DNA of 64,000 bases from Clostridium sp. (GTDB lineage Bacteria > Bacillota > Clostridia > Clostridiales > Clostridiaceae): assembly GCF_029258205.1 (NCBI RefSeq), contig NZ_JARHZJ010000015.1, positions 27,147-91,146 of the forward strand, read 5' to 3'. The notes beneath the pieces are model-generated. The model saw only the letters and a list, made by a program, of their open reading frames with translations. It was not told where the DNA came from and ran no database searches. Position 1 is the first letter of the stretch. Each line of letters starts with the position of its first letter. The translations under genes and the position numbers were made by a program. This document shows, piece after piece, positions 19,968 through 29,168 of the stretch.

Positions 19968-20801
19968 TTACATATTTGTAATTCGTTTTATGTGAATAGT
20001 AAGATAGATCATCTCATCTTCTGTTAATTCACATCCATATTCTTTTTTAATAAAATCTTTAACTTTTAGTGTACATTCATATTCTTTTTTATATTGTTTT
20101 TTTAAAACTTCTAGAAATTTTGTATCTCCGTCTTCAATAATAGCTTCACTAAATATTCTTTGAGCAAAAAATTTAAGATGGGTTATGAATCTTTCATAAT
20201 GAATTGAATATTCATCTAATTCTAATTTAAAATGATATTTAATTATATTAATTATATTATCAATCATTTTAGTCATATTAGTAGTCTTTTCCATAGATAT
20301 ATCATCCATTAAAGCATTTACTAAATGTAGTGCAATAAATCCCGCTTCATCTTCTAGCAAAGTAACGCCAAGTTTATTTTTAATTATATTTAGTGCTTCT
20401 TTTCCTACTAAAAACTCATGATTATAGAACTTTTTAATTTCCCATAATAATGCATTTCTTACGACCAAGCCATCTTTTTGTCTCTCTATTGCAAAGTTAA
20501 TGTGATCAGCTAAGGTTATATAAAGATTATCATTTAATTTCTTTCCTAATGATGCTTTTGCAAAACTTACTATCTGATTGGTTACTTGAATATGTTCTAA
20601 AGGTATTTTTCTTAGTAATTTTATCAGCTGATTTGAACTTTCTTTATCATTACAAGTGTAAATTCTTTCAACTAAATTTTCATCTATTTCATCTCCAAGA
20701 GTCTTCTTAAAACCTAATCCACATCCCATGACCAGCACTTCATTGTTATTGTAATCTACAGATTTAACTAGATTATTATTAATTACTTTAACAACCTTCA
20801 T
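19968..20801 (-). CDS. licT: BglG/LicT-family transcription antiterminator
   Basis: 277 residues. RNA-binding CAT domain at 1-56 (KVVKVINNNLVKSVDYNNNEVLVMGCGLGFKK, GDEID). Then two PTS-regulation domains: PRD1 with LADHINFA and HEFLVGKEAL, PRD2 with DEYSIHYERFITHLKFFAQRIF and a terminal TIHIKRI. Conserved PRD His residues take phosphates from EIIBgl (inactivating) and HPr (activating), so the protein is active only when substrate is being transported and glucose is low. It should bind the two RAT sites seen before itself and before the PTS gene. Confidence 0.94.
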   Translation of the reverse strand: MKVVKVINNNLVKSVDYNNNEVLVMGCGLGFKKTLGDEIDENLVERIYTCNDKESSNQLIKLLRKIPLEHIQVTNQIVSFAKASLGKKLNDNLYITLADHINFAIERQKDGLVVRNALLWEIKKFYNHEFLVGKEALNIIKNKLGVTLLEDEAGFIALHLVNALMDDISMEKTTNMTKMIDNIINIIKYHFKLELDEYSIHYERFITHLKFFAQRIFSEAIIEDGDTKFLEVLKKQYKKEYECTLKVKDFIKKEYGCELTEDEMIYLTIHIKRITNM

Positions 20802-20833
20802 TATTTACAAATAGCCTCCCTCCTTATAATTAC

Positions 20834-20904
20834 AAAAAGGCTATACCTTTCTTGTGACCTAATATGAATCAGAATTTAGAATTCACACACAAAATGGTAT
20901 AGCC
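20834..20904 (-). terminator. Conditional terminator in the licT leader
   Basis: Minus strand GGCTATACC (20896-20904) pairs with GGTATAGCC (20839-20847) around a structured loop, followed by TTTTTG. The upstream arm is part of RAT1. Confidence 0.85.
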
Positions 20905-20924
20905 TGCATAACCAGTAACAATCC
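20896..20924 (-). promoter_or_regulatory. RAT1: LicT/BglG antiterminator target upstream of licT
   Basis: Minus strand GGATTGTTACTGGTTATGC followed by AGGCTATACC, which closely matches the LicT target of Bacillus subtilis. It allows autoregulation of the operon. Confidence 0.9.
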
Positions 20925-20941
20925 AACTTAATTATGTTTTC

Positions 20942-20970
20942 ATTATAATTTTTCAAAAAATAAATGTCAA
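20942..20970 (-). promoter_or_regulatory. Sigma-A promoter of the beta-glucoside operon
   Basis: Minus strand TTGACA (20965-20970), exactly 17 nt, TATAAT (20942-20947): full consensus. The start would be near 20935, a few bases before RAT1. Such a strong promoter fits control by antitermination. Confidence 0.9.
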
Positions 20971-20976
20971 TACTTT

Positions 20977-20992
20977 CTGTATATGTTTTCAA
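20977..20992 (-). promoter_or_regulatory. Candidate CcpA (cre) site
   Basis: Minus strand TTGAAAACATATACAG sits directly upstream of the -35 box. It fits the cre pattern WTGNAANCGNWNNCAW except for CA in place of the central CG. Position suits carbon catabolite control of the beta-glucoside operon. Confidence 0.35.
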
Positions 20993-21144
20993 AGATTTTT
21001 TATTGTTACATAAAAAATCTTCAAGATGACTGTAAAGCCATCGATTTTTTTGTCCATATATATAAGTGATATTCCAAACTATAATAGTAAATTTTTACTT
21101 TAATAATTTTACAGTTGAATAAAAAACAAATTCTTAGGCTATTT

Positions 21145-21600
21145 TTAATGACTCAAAACTTTTTTTATAGTTGTCTTGCTTAAAGCGGTTTCGCAAATAT
21201 ATCTAACTTTAGATTTTTCTAAAGCTTTTTTGATAGATTTATATTTAGTATTAAAGTGATTATTATCATTAGAATATATTTTGCAATAGGTGTAGTTTAC
21301 TAAAACATTATTAGAAAATATCTATGGATACTTTTTTGACTTCTTACTTGATATTCGTTTAATACTAAGTAAGTTTTACAATCTAGGAAAAAAGGATCAA
21401 TAGCCCAACGGTCAGTATATAGAGTTAAAGTTTCTAATTGGTTTAATGATTTATATAAGGAAATAAAAATTCTTAATAATCCATTATTTTGGAAAGTATC
21501 TTTAAGATAACTTAAGACAATAGAAATATTTTCTGTATTTTTTAATTTACCAACATAATTGCAAATGTGGCATTGTTTACATTTGGCGGTGACAAGGTTA
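21145..21600 (-). pseudogene. IS4-type transposase remnant (C-terminal part)
   Basis: Minus strand frame gives LYTDRWAIDPFFLDCKTYL and VLNEYQVRSQKSIHRYF, stop, then after a frame change NTKYKSIKKALEKSKVRYICETAL. The first part fits the Y-(2)-R-(3)-E-(6)-K signature of IS4-like DDE transposases (Asp replacing Glu). Upstream frames contain a CxxC-like CKQCHICNYVG. Internal stops, a frameshift and missing DDE N-terminal residues make it dead. 20995-21145 and 21600-21689 hold nothing else recognised. Confidence 0.65.
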
Positions 21601-21689
21601 AATTTTTAGTTAATTCTATTTTATCAATAGAATTTTTATCATAGATATTAATTGAATAATGATAGAAATAAGTAAGTTTTAAATAAAAC

Positions 21690-22013
21690 TTACTTATTTC
21701 TATTTAATAACATATAAATTGTGCTTAATATTAAAGGAATATATTTTATCAATAAATCTCCAGTAAAAATATTATAAGATATAAATAAAGTTATAATAAA
21801 ATAACTTGTAATGAATAAAATATTATATTTTTTTTGTATTATAAAATAGATTGTTAAAATTATAAAAATAATAAAAATAAAAAAATATATAATAAATTTA
21901 ATGAAAAATGCATTTGACTTAGAAGAATAAACCAATAGAATGATAAATAGCCAAGCTGTTAAAAAAATCAATAATATTAAAAGTATTGAAGAAATAATTT
22001 TAAATAATTTCAT
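21690..22013 (-). CDS. Small hydrophobic membrane protein, unknown
   Basis: 107 residues from the ATG at 22013, which has AGGTGG five bases upstream; an in-frame GTG at 22022 overlaps that site. Almost entirely hydrophobic, with about four membrane helices and a few Lys at the loops. It matches no family I recognise. It lies next to a transposase relic and could be a recently acquired or decaying gene. Confidence 0.5.
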   Translation of the reverse strand: MKLFKIISSILLILLIFLTAWLFIILLVYSSKSNAFFIKFIIYFFIFIIFIILTIYFIIQKKYNILFITSYFIITLFISYNIFTGDLLIKYIPLILSTIYMLLNRNK

Positions 22014-22147
22014 AGTAGCCACCTATATATTATTTTAAAATATTTTATATCTCTTTATTTATGTTTTATCATATGAGATTAAAACTTTCTATTTTTTAGA
22101 ATCGTTTTTAAAATTACTTTTTATAACTTTCTTAAATTTAAAATCTA

Positions 22148-23449
22148 TTAAGAGTTTGTATTCTCCTTATTTGTATTTTCTTTTTCAAAGTAAATTTTAG
22201 AATTTTTTAATTCAGGATTAGATAGAATATAAGCATTAATAGCATCTTTATCAATATTATCTTTAGAATGATTTATAATAAATACAGGCAATTCATTGTC
22301 TAAAATTCCACTATAAACTTTAGTTATGTCATTAAACTTTCCTGGTAAAGAAGAAGTAACTGAGTTTAATGTTGATGTAACATTATTATTGTTATTAGAG
22401 TTATTTTTTCCTTTATTTATTTCTAAATCACCTATAAAACCAGAATCCTGTTCTTTGATTTTATCTAAATACATTTTTAATTCAGGGAAATTATCAGTTG
22501 ATTGTTGAATTATAAGTTTATATCCGCTGAAATTATAATATTTTAATGTGTCTTGTAATCTTTCTTCTTCTGAATTATCTATGGTGTTACCTATTATAAC
22601 TAATTCTATCGTTTTATTCTTTGTATTTATTTCCTTGTTAAGAATGTATTCAGAAGGCAGCTCATTTTCAATAAAGTCACTAAGATTTGTATTGTCTAAA
22701 AAGCTATCAACCATAGTTGCAGCTGAAATTAAACTTGGTATAGTAACTAGAATGGTTGAAACTATAATTATTTTTTTTAATTTCTTTTGTTTTATTTCTG
22801 ATAAAGTATTTCTAGTTGGTATTTTCATAAATTTGACAACAAGTAAAGTTGAAAGTGCTATGAAAAATGAGTTTATAAAAAATAAATAACCTGCACCTAA
22901 GAATATATGTATATTTTTTGTTGCTAAACCATAACCGCTTGTACAAAGTGGAGGCATTAATGCAGTTGCTATGGCAACTCCAGGTAAAATATTTCCTGAT
23001 TTTTTACGAGTTATACCTATTATCCCTGCAATTCCTCCAGTAAAGGCTATAATTACATCCCATATGTTAGGGGATGTTCTAGATAATATTTCACTTCCTG
23101 CATTAGATATAGGGCTTAAAGAAAAATAAATAGTAGCAGTAGTTATACTTATGATTATTTCTATTATTAGTATAATTGCAGATTTTTTTAAAAGTTTTAA
23201 ATTATAAATACCTACGGAATATCCTATGGCTATTATTGGTCCCATAAGTGGAGAAATAAGCATTGCACCTATAATAACAGCAGTAGCATTCATATTTAAA
23301 CCAACAGATGCTATTATTATTGCACACATTAAAATTATAAAATTAGCTCCACCTATGTTAACACCATCTAATATGTTGTCATGAATTTCATCATATGTAG
23401 CTTGATCTTTCTTAAACTCATTAAAGAATCTTTCTTTAGTAATACTCAC
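22148..23449 (-). CDS. DUF389 family membrane protein
   Basis: 433 residues from GTG at 23449 (AGGAGAGG lies eight bases upstream); a longer frame from 23497 would place that ribosome site inside the gene. The conserved core NIGGANFIILMCAIIIASVGLNMNATAVIIGAMLISPLMGPI and a second half with PGVAIATALMPPLCTSGYG are hallmark DUF389 segments; several helices span the membrane. The C-terminal ~170 residues form a soluble domain with an Asn-rich linker (NNSNNNN). Function is unknown. It is divergent from aspartate 4-decarboxylase, which raises a transport hypothesis. Confidence 0.85.
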   Translation of the reverse strand: MSITKERFFNEFKKDQATYDEIHDNILDGVNIGGANFIILMCAIIIASVGLNMNATAVIIGAMLISPLMGPIIAIGYSVGIYNLKLLKKSAIILIIEIIISITTATIYFSLSPISNAGSEILSRTSPNIWDVIIAFTGGIAGIIGITRKKSGNILPGVAIATALMPPLCTSGYGLATKNIHIFLGAGYLFFINSFFIALSTLLVVKFMKIPTRNTLSEIKQKKLKKIIIVSTILVTIPSLISAATMVDSFLDNTNLSDFIENELPSEYILNKEINTKNKTIELVIIGNTIDNSEEERLQDTLKYYNFSGYKLIIQQSTDNFPELKMYLDKIKEQDSGFIGDLEINKGKNNSNNNNNVTSTLNSVTSSLPGKFNDITKVYSGILDNELPVFIINHSKDNIDKDAINAYILSNPELKNSKIYFEKENTNKENTNS

Positions 23450-23753
23450 ATTAATTCCTCTCCTTTTGTTTAATTTAAAAAATAAGTTTGATAACATATA
23501 TTTTAAGATACTTAGAATAATATGTCACTTTTTAAATGTTAGAGTATTGTTATTAAGGATCTTTCTGTAGCTGAAGAATAATATTTTAAAGTAATATATC
23601 TTAAGATGGAATGTAGGCTAAAGTGTTCTGCTATTGTGTTTTTATAGGAAAATTATGCTGAAATAACATGTAAATTACACATAAAAGTTAACAAGATGTT
23701 AAAATAAATATATAAACCATTTGGGGATAATTTACTATAAGGAGTGATTATTC

Positions 23754-25349
23754 ATGATAAAAAAAGATTTTGAAAAAAAGCTAGAAGGATTAGGAGCTTT
23801 TGAAATTAGTAGTAAGATGTTAAAGTTAGCTAAAAATAATGAAAAACACAATGCATTTTTGAATGCAGGAAGAGGAAATCCTAACTGGATAAATACTCAA
23901 GGAAGACTAGCATTAAGTAGAATAGTAGAATTTGGTGTCTTTGAATCTAGAAGAACTATACATAATGGAAATTTAGCTGGGTATACAAATTTAGAGGGTA
24001 TATATGAAAGATTAATTAATTTCTTAGATAGTAGTCATGAAGTAGATAAATTTTTATGTGATGCTATAGATTACAGCATTAAAACTTTGAGTGTTAATAA
24101 GGATGAATTAGTTAAGGAATTTGTAGATGGAGCAATTGGAAATGATTATCCAGTTCCCAATAGATGTTTAGTTAATACAGAAAAGATTTTAAAACTATAT
24201 TTAGAAAAAGAACTTTTTGGAGGGGTAAAACTAGCTAAGGAAACTAATATATTTCCAACAGAAGGTGGAACAGCAGCTATATGTTACATATTTAATTCAT
24301 TAAAAGAAAATGGACTAATAAAAGTTGGAGATAGGATTGCTATAAACACTCCAATATTTACACCATACTTACAAATACCAGAATTAAAAGACTATGAAAT
24401 GGTTGAAGTAGATTTAATTTCAAAGGAAGAAAATGATTGGGTTATAGAGGATTCAGAATTAGATAAATTAAGAGATAGAGATATTAAAGCTTTATTTTTT
24501 GTAAATCCTTCAAATCCAGCTTCTAAAGCTTTAAGTGAAGAGGTTTTAAATCACATAGCTGATATAGTTAAAGAACGTAAGGATTTAATGATAATAACTG
24601 ATGATGTTTATGGAACATTTGTTGAAAATTTTAAGACTATATATTCAGTAGCACCTTATAATACATTATTGGTTTATTCATTCTCTAAATTATATGGTGT
24701 AACAGGATGGAGATTAGGATTAATAGCTGCTAATGAAAATAATGTTTTTGATGAGTTAATAAGTAAATTACCAGAAGAAAAATTACAAGATTTAGATAAA
24801 AGATATGGTCTTGTAACTTTTGAACCAAGAAAGTTTAAATTTATTGATAGAATTGTTGCAGATAGTCGTTCAGTTGGGCTTTATCATACTTCAGGCTTAT
24901 CAACACCTCAACAAATTCAAATGGCTTTATTTGCTTTAACTTCATTGATTACTAAAGGAATGGATCCATATATTGAAAGTTCTAAAAAATTAGTAAGAGA
25001 GAGATATCATGATTTATGCTATACATTAGGAATTAAAGAAGATGATAGTAGAGAAAATGCTAAATACTATTCGTTAATAGATATTTACAAGTTAGCTGGC
25101 GATTTATATGATGATGAGTTTAAGGAATACTTAAAGGATAACTTTGAAACTATTGATTTTTTATTACGTTTAGCAGAGATAAATGGGGTAGTATTAATGG
25201 AAGGGGTAGGTTTTGGAACAGCACCAGGAATATTGCGTGTATCTGAAGCTAATTTGCCAGATGAGGCATATAAGAAAATAGCAAAACAAGTTTTAGAGTT
25301 GTTATCTGAATACTATAATCAATATAAATCACAAAATAGTATAGAATAA
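23754..25349 (+). CDS. Aspartate 4-decarboxylase / aspartate aminotransferase
   Basis: 531 residues, PLP enzyme converting L-aspartate to L-alanine and CO2, with side aminotransferase activity. Family-specific insertions distinguish it from ordinary aminotransferases: AFLNAGRGNPNWI at the start, GAIGNDYPVPNRCL, FPTEGGTAAICYIF, NPSNPASKALS, TDDVYGTF, and the PLP lysine in YSFSKLYGVTGWRLG (Lys312), ending with VGFGTAPGILRVSEANL. In other bacteria it works with the AspT aspartate:alanine antiporter to build proton motive force; no aspT is next to it here. AAGGAGTG precedes the ATG; a terminator follows. Confidence 0.92.
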   Translation: MIKKDFEKKLEGLGAFEISSKMLKLAKNNEKHNAFLNAGRGNPNWINTQGRLALSRIVEFGVFESRRTIHNGNLAGYTNLEGIYERLINFLDSSHEVDKFLCDAIDYSIKTLSVNKDELVKEFVDGAIGNDYPVPNRCLVNTEKILKLYLEKELFGGVKLAKETNIFPTEGGTAAICYIFNSLKENGLIKVGDRIAINTPIFTPYLQIPELKDYEMVEVDLISKEENDWVIEDSELDKLRDRDIKALFFVNPSNPASKALSEEVLNHIADIVKERKDLMIITDDVYGTFVENFKTIYSVAPYNTLLVYSFSKLYGVTGWRLGLIAANENNVFDELISKLPEEKLQDLDKRYGLVTFEPRKFKFIDRIVADSRSVGLYHTSGLSTPQQIQMALFALTSLITKGMDPYIESSKKLVRERYHDLCYTLGIKEDDSRENAKYYSLIDIYKLAGDLYDDEFKEYLKDNFETIDFLLRLAEINGVVLMEGVGFGTAPGILRVSEANLPDEAYKKIAKQVLELLSEYYNQYKSQNSIE

Positions 25350-25356
25350 GTTATAT

Positions 25357-25395
25357 AGAAAAAAAGGCAAGCTTTCTAAGTTTGTCTTTTTTCTA
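25357..25395 (+). terminator. Terminator after aspartate 4-decarboxylase
   Basis: AGAAAAAAAGGCAAGC pairs with GTTTGTCTTTTTTCT (G-U and one bulge) across TTTCTAA, ending in a T-rich run. Confidence 0.8.
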
Positions 25396-25529
25396 TTTTA
25401 GAAGTTTTGGATTAAAAGTGTTATTTAAAATGATTAGATTTATGTTTATAACAATTATTATTAGTGGAATATATAAAAACTTATGTAAAAAATATATAGT
25501 ATAATTAATTTATATATTTAGTCTAATAC

Positions 25530-25796
25530 TATTGGTTTAGAGATAATAAATGCATATATAAATATTGATAATAGAGATATTCCCTATGGAAAGACAGTTT
25601 CATATAAGGAGATAGATGAGAAAATATGAAATCCAAAGGCTGTTAGAGCAGAGTAGGAGAAGCAAACAATAAAAATCCTATTTCTATAATAATTCCTTGT
25701 CATAGAGTTATAGGAAAAGACGGATAGTTAACAGGATATGGTGGTGGATTAAGTAAAAAGGAATATTTACTTAATTTAGAGCATGAAAATAAGTAG
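25530..25796 (+). pseudogene. ogt: Broken O6-alkylguanine-DNA alkyltransferase gene (ogt)
   Basis: Frame 1 from 25579 reads IPYGKTVSYKEIDEKI, stop, NPKAVRAE, stop; after a one-base shift the next frame reads NPISIIIPCHRVIGKDG, stop, LTGYGGGLSKKEYLLNLEHENK. This is the DNA-binding and active-site part of Ogt/AdaB, including the methyl-acceptor PCHR. At least three stops and one frameshift break it, and the N-terminal domain is lost. The active-site segment is still easily read, so the inactivation is fairly recent. Confidence 0.85.
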
Positions 25797-25844
25797 TACT
25801 TATTAAATAATTTTGGTGGCTTATAAATTGGAGGGATAGAAATA

Positions 25845-28019
25845 TTGAGTAGAGTGAAAGAGATTTTAAAAAGTTTTTACGGATATAGTGAGTTTAGAAA
25901 AGGACAAGAAAATATAATAAATGAGATTATAAATGGAAATGATGTTGTAGCTATAATGCCAACTGGCGGAGGAAAATCAATCTGTTATCAAATTCCAGCT
26001 TTGATTTTAGAGGGAGTTACAGTTGTAATTTCACCACTTATTTCTCTTATGAAAGACCAAGTTGATTCCATAAATAGTATTGGAATAGAGTCAGCATATA
26101 TAAATTCAACTCTTAGTAATGAAGAGATAAATAATATATTTAAAAGTGTTAAAGATGGACATATAAAAATATTATATGTAGCACCTGAAAGACTTGAGTC
26201 TATGGAATTTTTAAATTTAGTTTCTAATATAGATATTTCACAAGTGGCTGTTGATGAGGCTCATTGCGTTTCTCAATGGGGACATGATTTTAGAAGTAGT
26301 TATAAATTTATTGGAAGGTTTATAAATCTTTTAAGAAAAAGGCCTGTAGTTTCAGCTTTTACAGCAACTGCAACAGAGGAAGTTAGAAAAGATATTGTAA
26401 AATTACTTGAGCTTAATAATCCAAAGGTTTTTGTTTCTGGATTTGATAGAGATAATCTAAAAATAATAATAGAAAAGGGAGTTAATAAGGCTCATTATAT
26501 ATTAGATTATTTAAAAGAAAATAAAGATGTTTCTGGAATTATTTATTGTGCTACTAGAAAAGAGGTAGATTCTTTATGTGAACTTATAAATTCAAGAGGA
26601 ATAAATTGTACAAAATATCATGCTGGACTTTCTGATGTTGAAAGAAAAGAGAATCAAGAGGATTTTGTTTTTGATAAGGTAAATGTAATGGTTGCTACTA
26701 ATGCTTTTGGAATGGGAATAGATAAGCCTAATATAAGATATGTAATTCACAATAATATGCCTAAAAACATAGAAGGATATTATCAGGAGATAGGAAGAGC
26801 AGGAAGAGATGGAGAAAAATCAGAGTGTATCCTTATTTTTTCACCAGGAGATGTTCAGACACAGAAATATATAATAGAAAATGGAACTTTAAATCCTGAA
26901 AGAAAGATAAATGAACTAAGTAAGTTACAAACAATGATGGATTTGGTTTATTCTAATGGATGTTATAGAAGATTTATACTCAATTATTTTGGTGAAGATT
27001 TAGAGAAAGATTGCAATAATTGTAGTAATTGTGAAATGGAAGGAGAATTAGTTGATAAAACAATAGATGCTCAGAAAGTTATTTCATGTGTTTATAGAAT
27101 GAAAAGAGCATTTGGAATAGGAGTAATAATAGATGTTTTAAGAGCTTCAAAAAATAAGAAAATAATTGAATTAGGATTAGATCAGCTAAGTACTTATGGC
27201 ATAATGAAGGATTATTCTAAGGAGGGACTTAAGGACTTTATAAACACTCTAATTTCACATAGATATATAGATTATATAGGTGAATATCCTGTAGTTAGAC
27301 TTAATCAAAGTTCAATAGATATTCTTAAGGGTAATGAAAAAGTTATGTTTAAGGAAAAGAGAAAAGCTCACAGAGTATCTAAAAATAATGAATTATTTGA
27401 TTTATTAAGAAGCTTAAGAAAAGAAATTGCTTTAGAAGAAGGGGTACCTCCATATATAGTATTTGGTGATAATACACTTAAAGAGATGAGTGTAAGAATA
27501 CCATTAAATGAGAGTCAACTTTCAGAAATAAGTGGTGTTGGAGAAAAGAAAATACTTAAATATGGTGAAATGTTCTTAAATGTAATAAAGGAATATGTTA
27601 AATTAAACAATATTGAGGTTAAGTGGGAATCTGGATTAAAAATTAATAAGGATGAGTTAGAAGAAAAGTTTAAAAAAGGTAATAGTAAAAACGGAAAGAA
27701 AAAATCCTTTGAAATTACTATAGATATGCTTAGAGAAGGGGATAAGTTTCACACTATTGCAAAAGAACGAGAACTTTCTATTACTACAGTACTTTCACAT
27801 ATTCAGCAATATTTAGAAGAGGGAAATAAAATAGACTTTGAGATAGATTTTGATTCCTTATTTTCAAAAAGAGAAGAACAATTGGTTTTAGATGCTATAG
27901 ATAAGGTTGGTTATAGTAAGCTAAAACCTATTAAGGAAAATCTAGAAGAGGATGTTTCCTATGAAAAAATAAGATTTATAGTTACTAAATTAACTATAAA
28001 TAATTTAAGAAAAGAATAA
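25845..28019 (+). CDS. recQ: RecQ-family ATP-dependent DNA helicase
   Basis: 724 residues. 3'-5' helicase acting at stalled forks and recombination intermediates. Motif I PTGGGKS (39-45), motif II VDEAHCVSQWGHDFR, motif III FTATAT, motifs V and VI NAFGMGIDKPNIRYVIH and QEIGRAGRDG, then the zinc-binding Cys set (GCYRRF, DCNNCSNCE), winged helix, an HRDC domain (about 515-590) and an extra C-terminal helix-turn-helix-like region (about 630-720). Start is TTG at 25845 with GGAGGGA eight bases before it; no closer ATG exists. Confidence 0.94.
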   Translation: MSRVKEILKSFYGYSEFRKGQENIINEIINGNDVVAIMPTGGGKSICYQIPALILEGVTVVISPLISLMKDQVDSINSIGIESAYINSTLSNEEINNIFKSVKDGHIKILYVAPERLESMEFLNLVSNIDISQVAVDEAHCVSQWGHDFRSSYKFIGRFINLLRKRPVVSAFTATATEEVRKDIVKLLELNNPKVFVSGFDRDNLKIIIEKGVNKAHYILDYLKENKDVSGIIYCATRKEVDSLCELINSRGINCTKYHAGLSDVERKENQEDFVFDKVNVMVATNAFGMGIDKPNIRYVIHNNMPKNIEGYYQEIGRAGRDGEKSECILIFSPGDVQTQKYIIENGTLNPERKINELSKLQTMMDLVYSNGCYRRFILNYFGEDLEKDCNNCSNCEMEGELVDKTIDAQKVISCVYRMKRAFGIGVIIDVLRASKNKKIIELGLDQLSTYGIMKDYSKEGLKDFINTLISHRYIDYIGEYPVVRLNQSSIDILKGNEKVMFKEKRKAHRVSKNNELFDLLRSLRKEIALEEGVPPYIVFGDNTLKEMSVRIPLNESQLSEISGVGEKKILKYGEMFLNVIKEYVKLNNIEVKWESGLKINKDELEEKFKKGNSKNGKKKSFEITIDMLREGDKFHTIAKERELSITTVLSHIQQYLEEGNKIDFEIDFDSLFSKREEQLVLDAIDKVGYSKLKPIKENLEEDVSYEKIRFIVTKLTINNLRKE

Positions 28020-28050
28020 TATTAATATAGGTTTAAGATGGAAATTAATA

Positions 28051-28084
28051 GGGACTATGTCAAGAGTGGCATAGTCCTTATTTA
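28051..28084 (+). terminator. Terminator after recQ
   Basis: GGACTATGTCA pairs with TGGCATAGTCC around a 4-nt loop, followed by TTATTT. Confidence 0.8.
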
Positions 28085-28240
28085 AATATAGCAAAAGAGT
28101 TTTGGTATTCAGTTAAGATTGCAAAGGATTTTTCGTGGAATTTTTTTATTTAATCCTAGAAAGAATAAATTACTGGTATATATGAATAATAATTTTCAAA
28201 TAATAAGAAATAAGGATTTTATATAAAATGAGGTGAAAGT

Positions 28241-29038
28241 ATGGAAATAAGTAATAATAAGGGATATGGAAAACTTAAAACTGCAATAATGTGTTATCCT
28301 TGTAATTTTAAAGTTAAGGGTAATGTACAAATAAATTACCCTTTAATGTATGAACAATACAATGAATTTATAAATTTAATTAGTAGAGAAGGGGTTAAAG
28401 TTCAATTTTTAGACCCCATATATGGAGAGAATCAAGTTTTTACAAGGGATGTAGGTTTTGTTATAGGTGATAGATTATTTATTTCTAAGATTAGCAATAA
28501 AGAGAGAATAGAAGAGACTAAAGCTTTAGAAAAGTACATAAAAAATTATAACTTAAAAGTATGTAAGATGAAGAATAACATAGAAGGTGGAGATGTAATA
28601 TTATACGAAAATTATATTTTTATAGGATTAAGTAAAAGAACTACCTCAGAAGCAATTAAGGAACTAAAAGAATATATAAATGAATATAATATGGGATATG
28701 AAATTGTAGAAATAAATTTTAATAAGGAAAAAATGCTTCATCTAGATTGCGTTTTTAACATATTAGGTAAAGATCAGTGCATAATTAGTAATTATTTATA
28801 TGATAAAGAAAAAATTAAAAAAAGAATAAAAACTTGTTATAACATTGATCAAAAGACATCTGAGGAACTAGGAACTAATATATTATCCTTAGGTGAAATG
28901 AGAATAGTTACTTCAAATAAAACAGTATTTAATATATTGAAAAATGCTGATTTTAAAGTATTTTATTTAGATTATTCAGAAATATTAAAAGCTGGCGGAG
29001 GATTTACATGTAGCACTTTATATTTTTATATTGAATAA
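28241..29038 (+). CDS. Dimethylarginine dimethylaminohydrolase-like amidino hydrolase
   Basis: 265 residues of the pentein fold shared by DDAH, arginine deiminase and amidinotransferases. Key motifs in order: PIYGENQVFTRDVGFVIGD (substrate Asp/Arg), NNIEGGDVIL, the catalytic His in MLHLDCVFN, and the catalytic Cys near the C-terminus in GGGFTCSTL (Cys257). Size and motif order favour DDAH over arginine deiminase (about 410 residues). The likely reaction is hydrolysis of a guanidino compound to citrulline-type product; the actual substrate is unknown. No arginine-catabolism genes are beside it. Confidence 0.85.
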   Translation: MEISNNKGYGKLKTAIMCYPCNFKVKGNVQINYPLMYEQYNEFINLISREGVKVQFLDPIYGENQVFTRDVGFVIGDRLFISKISNKERIEETKALEKYIKNYNLKVCKMKNNIEGGDVILYENYIFIGLSKRTTSEAIKELKEYINEYNMGYEIVEINFNKEKMLHLDCVFNILGKDQCIISNYLYDKEKIKKRIKTCYNIDQKTSEELGTNILSLGEMRIVTSNKTVFNILKNADFKVFYLDYSEILKAGGGFTCSTLYFYIE

Positions 29039-29168
29039 TTTTATATTTATTCGCACTTATTTCTTATTAAAAATGATGTTATTATGATATAGTGTTTTTA
29101 TCTAATCATTTCTTGGTAAATTAGATGAATTTTTAAAAAACAAAATATATAAATTAGGGGGAGATTTT

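Noticed and set aside
22370..22400. Asn-codon run (ATT repeats) in the DUF389 gene as a simple-sequence phase-variation tract
   Set aside because: The triplet run changes length in frame only and is short; it encodes a plausible Asn linker.
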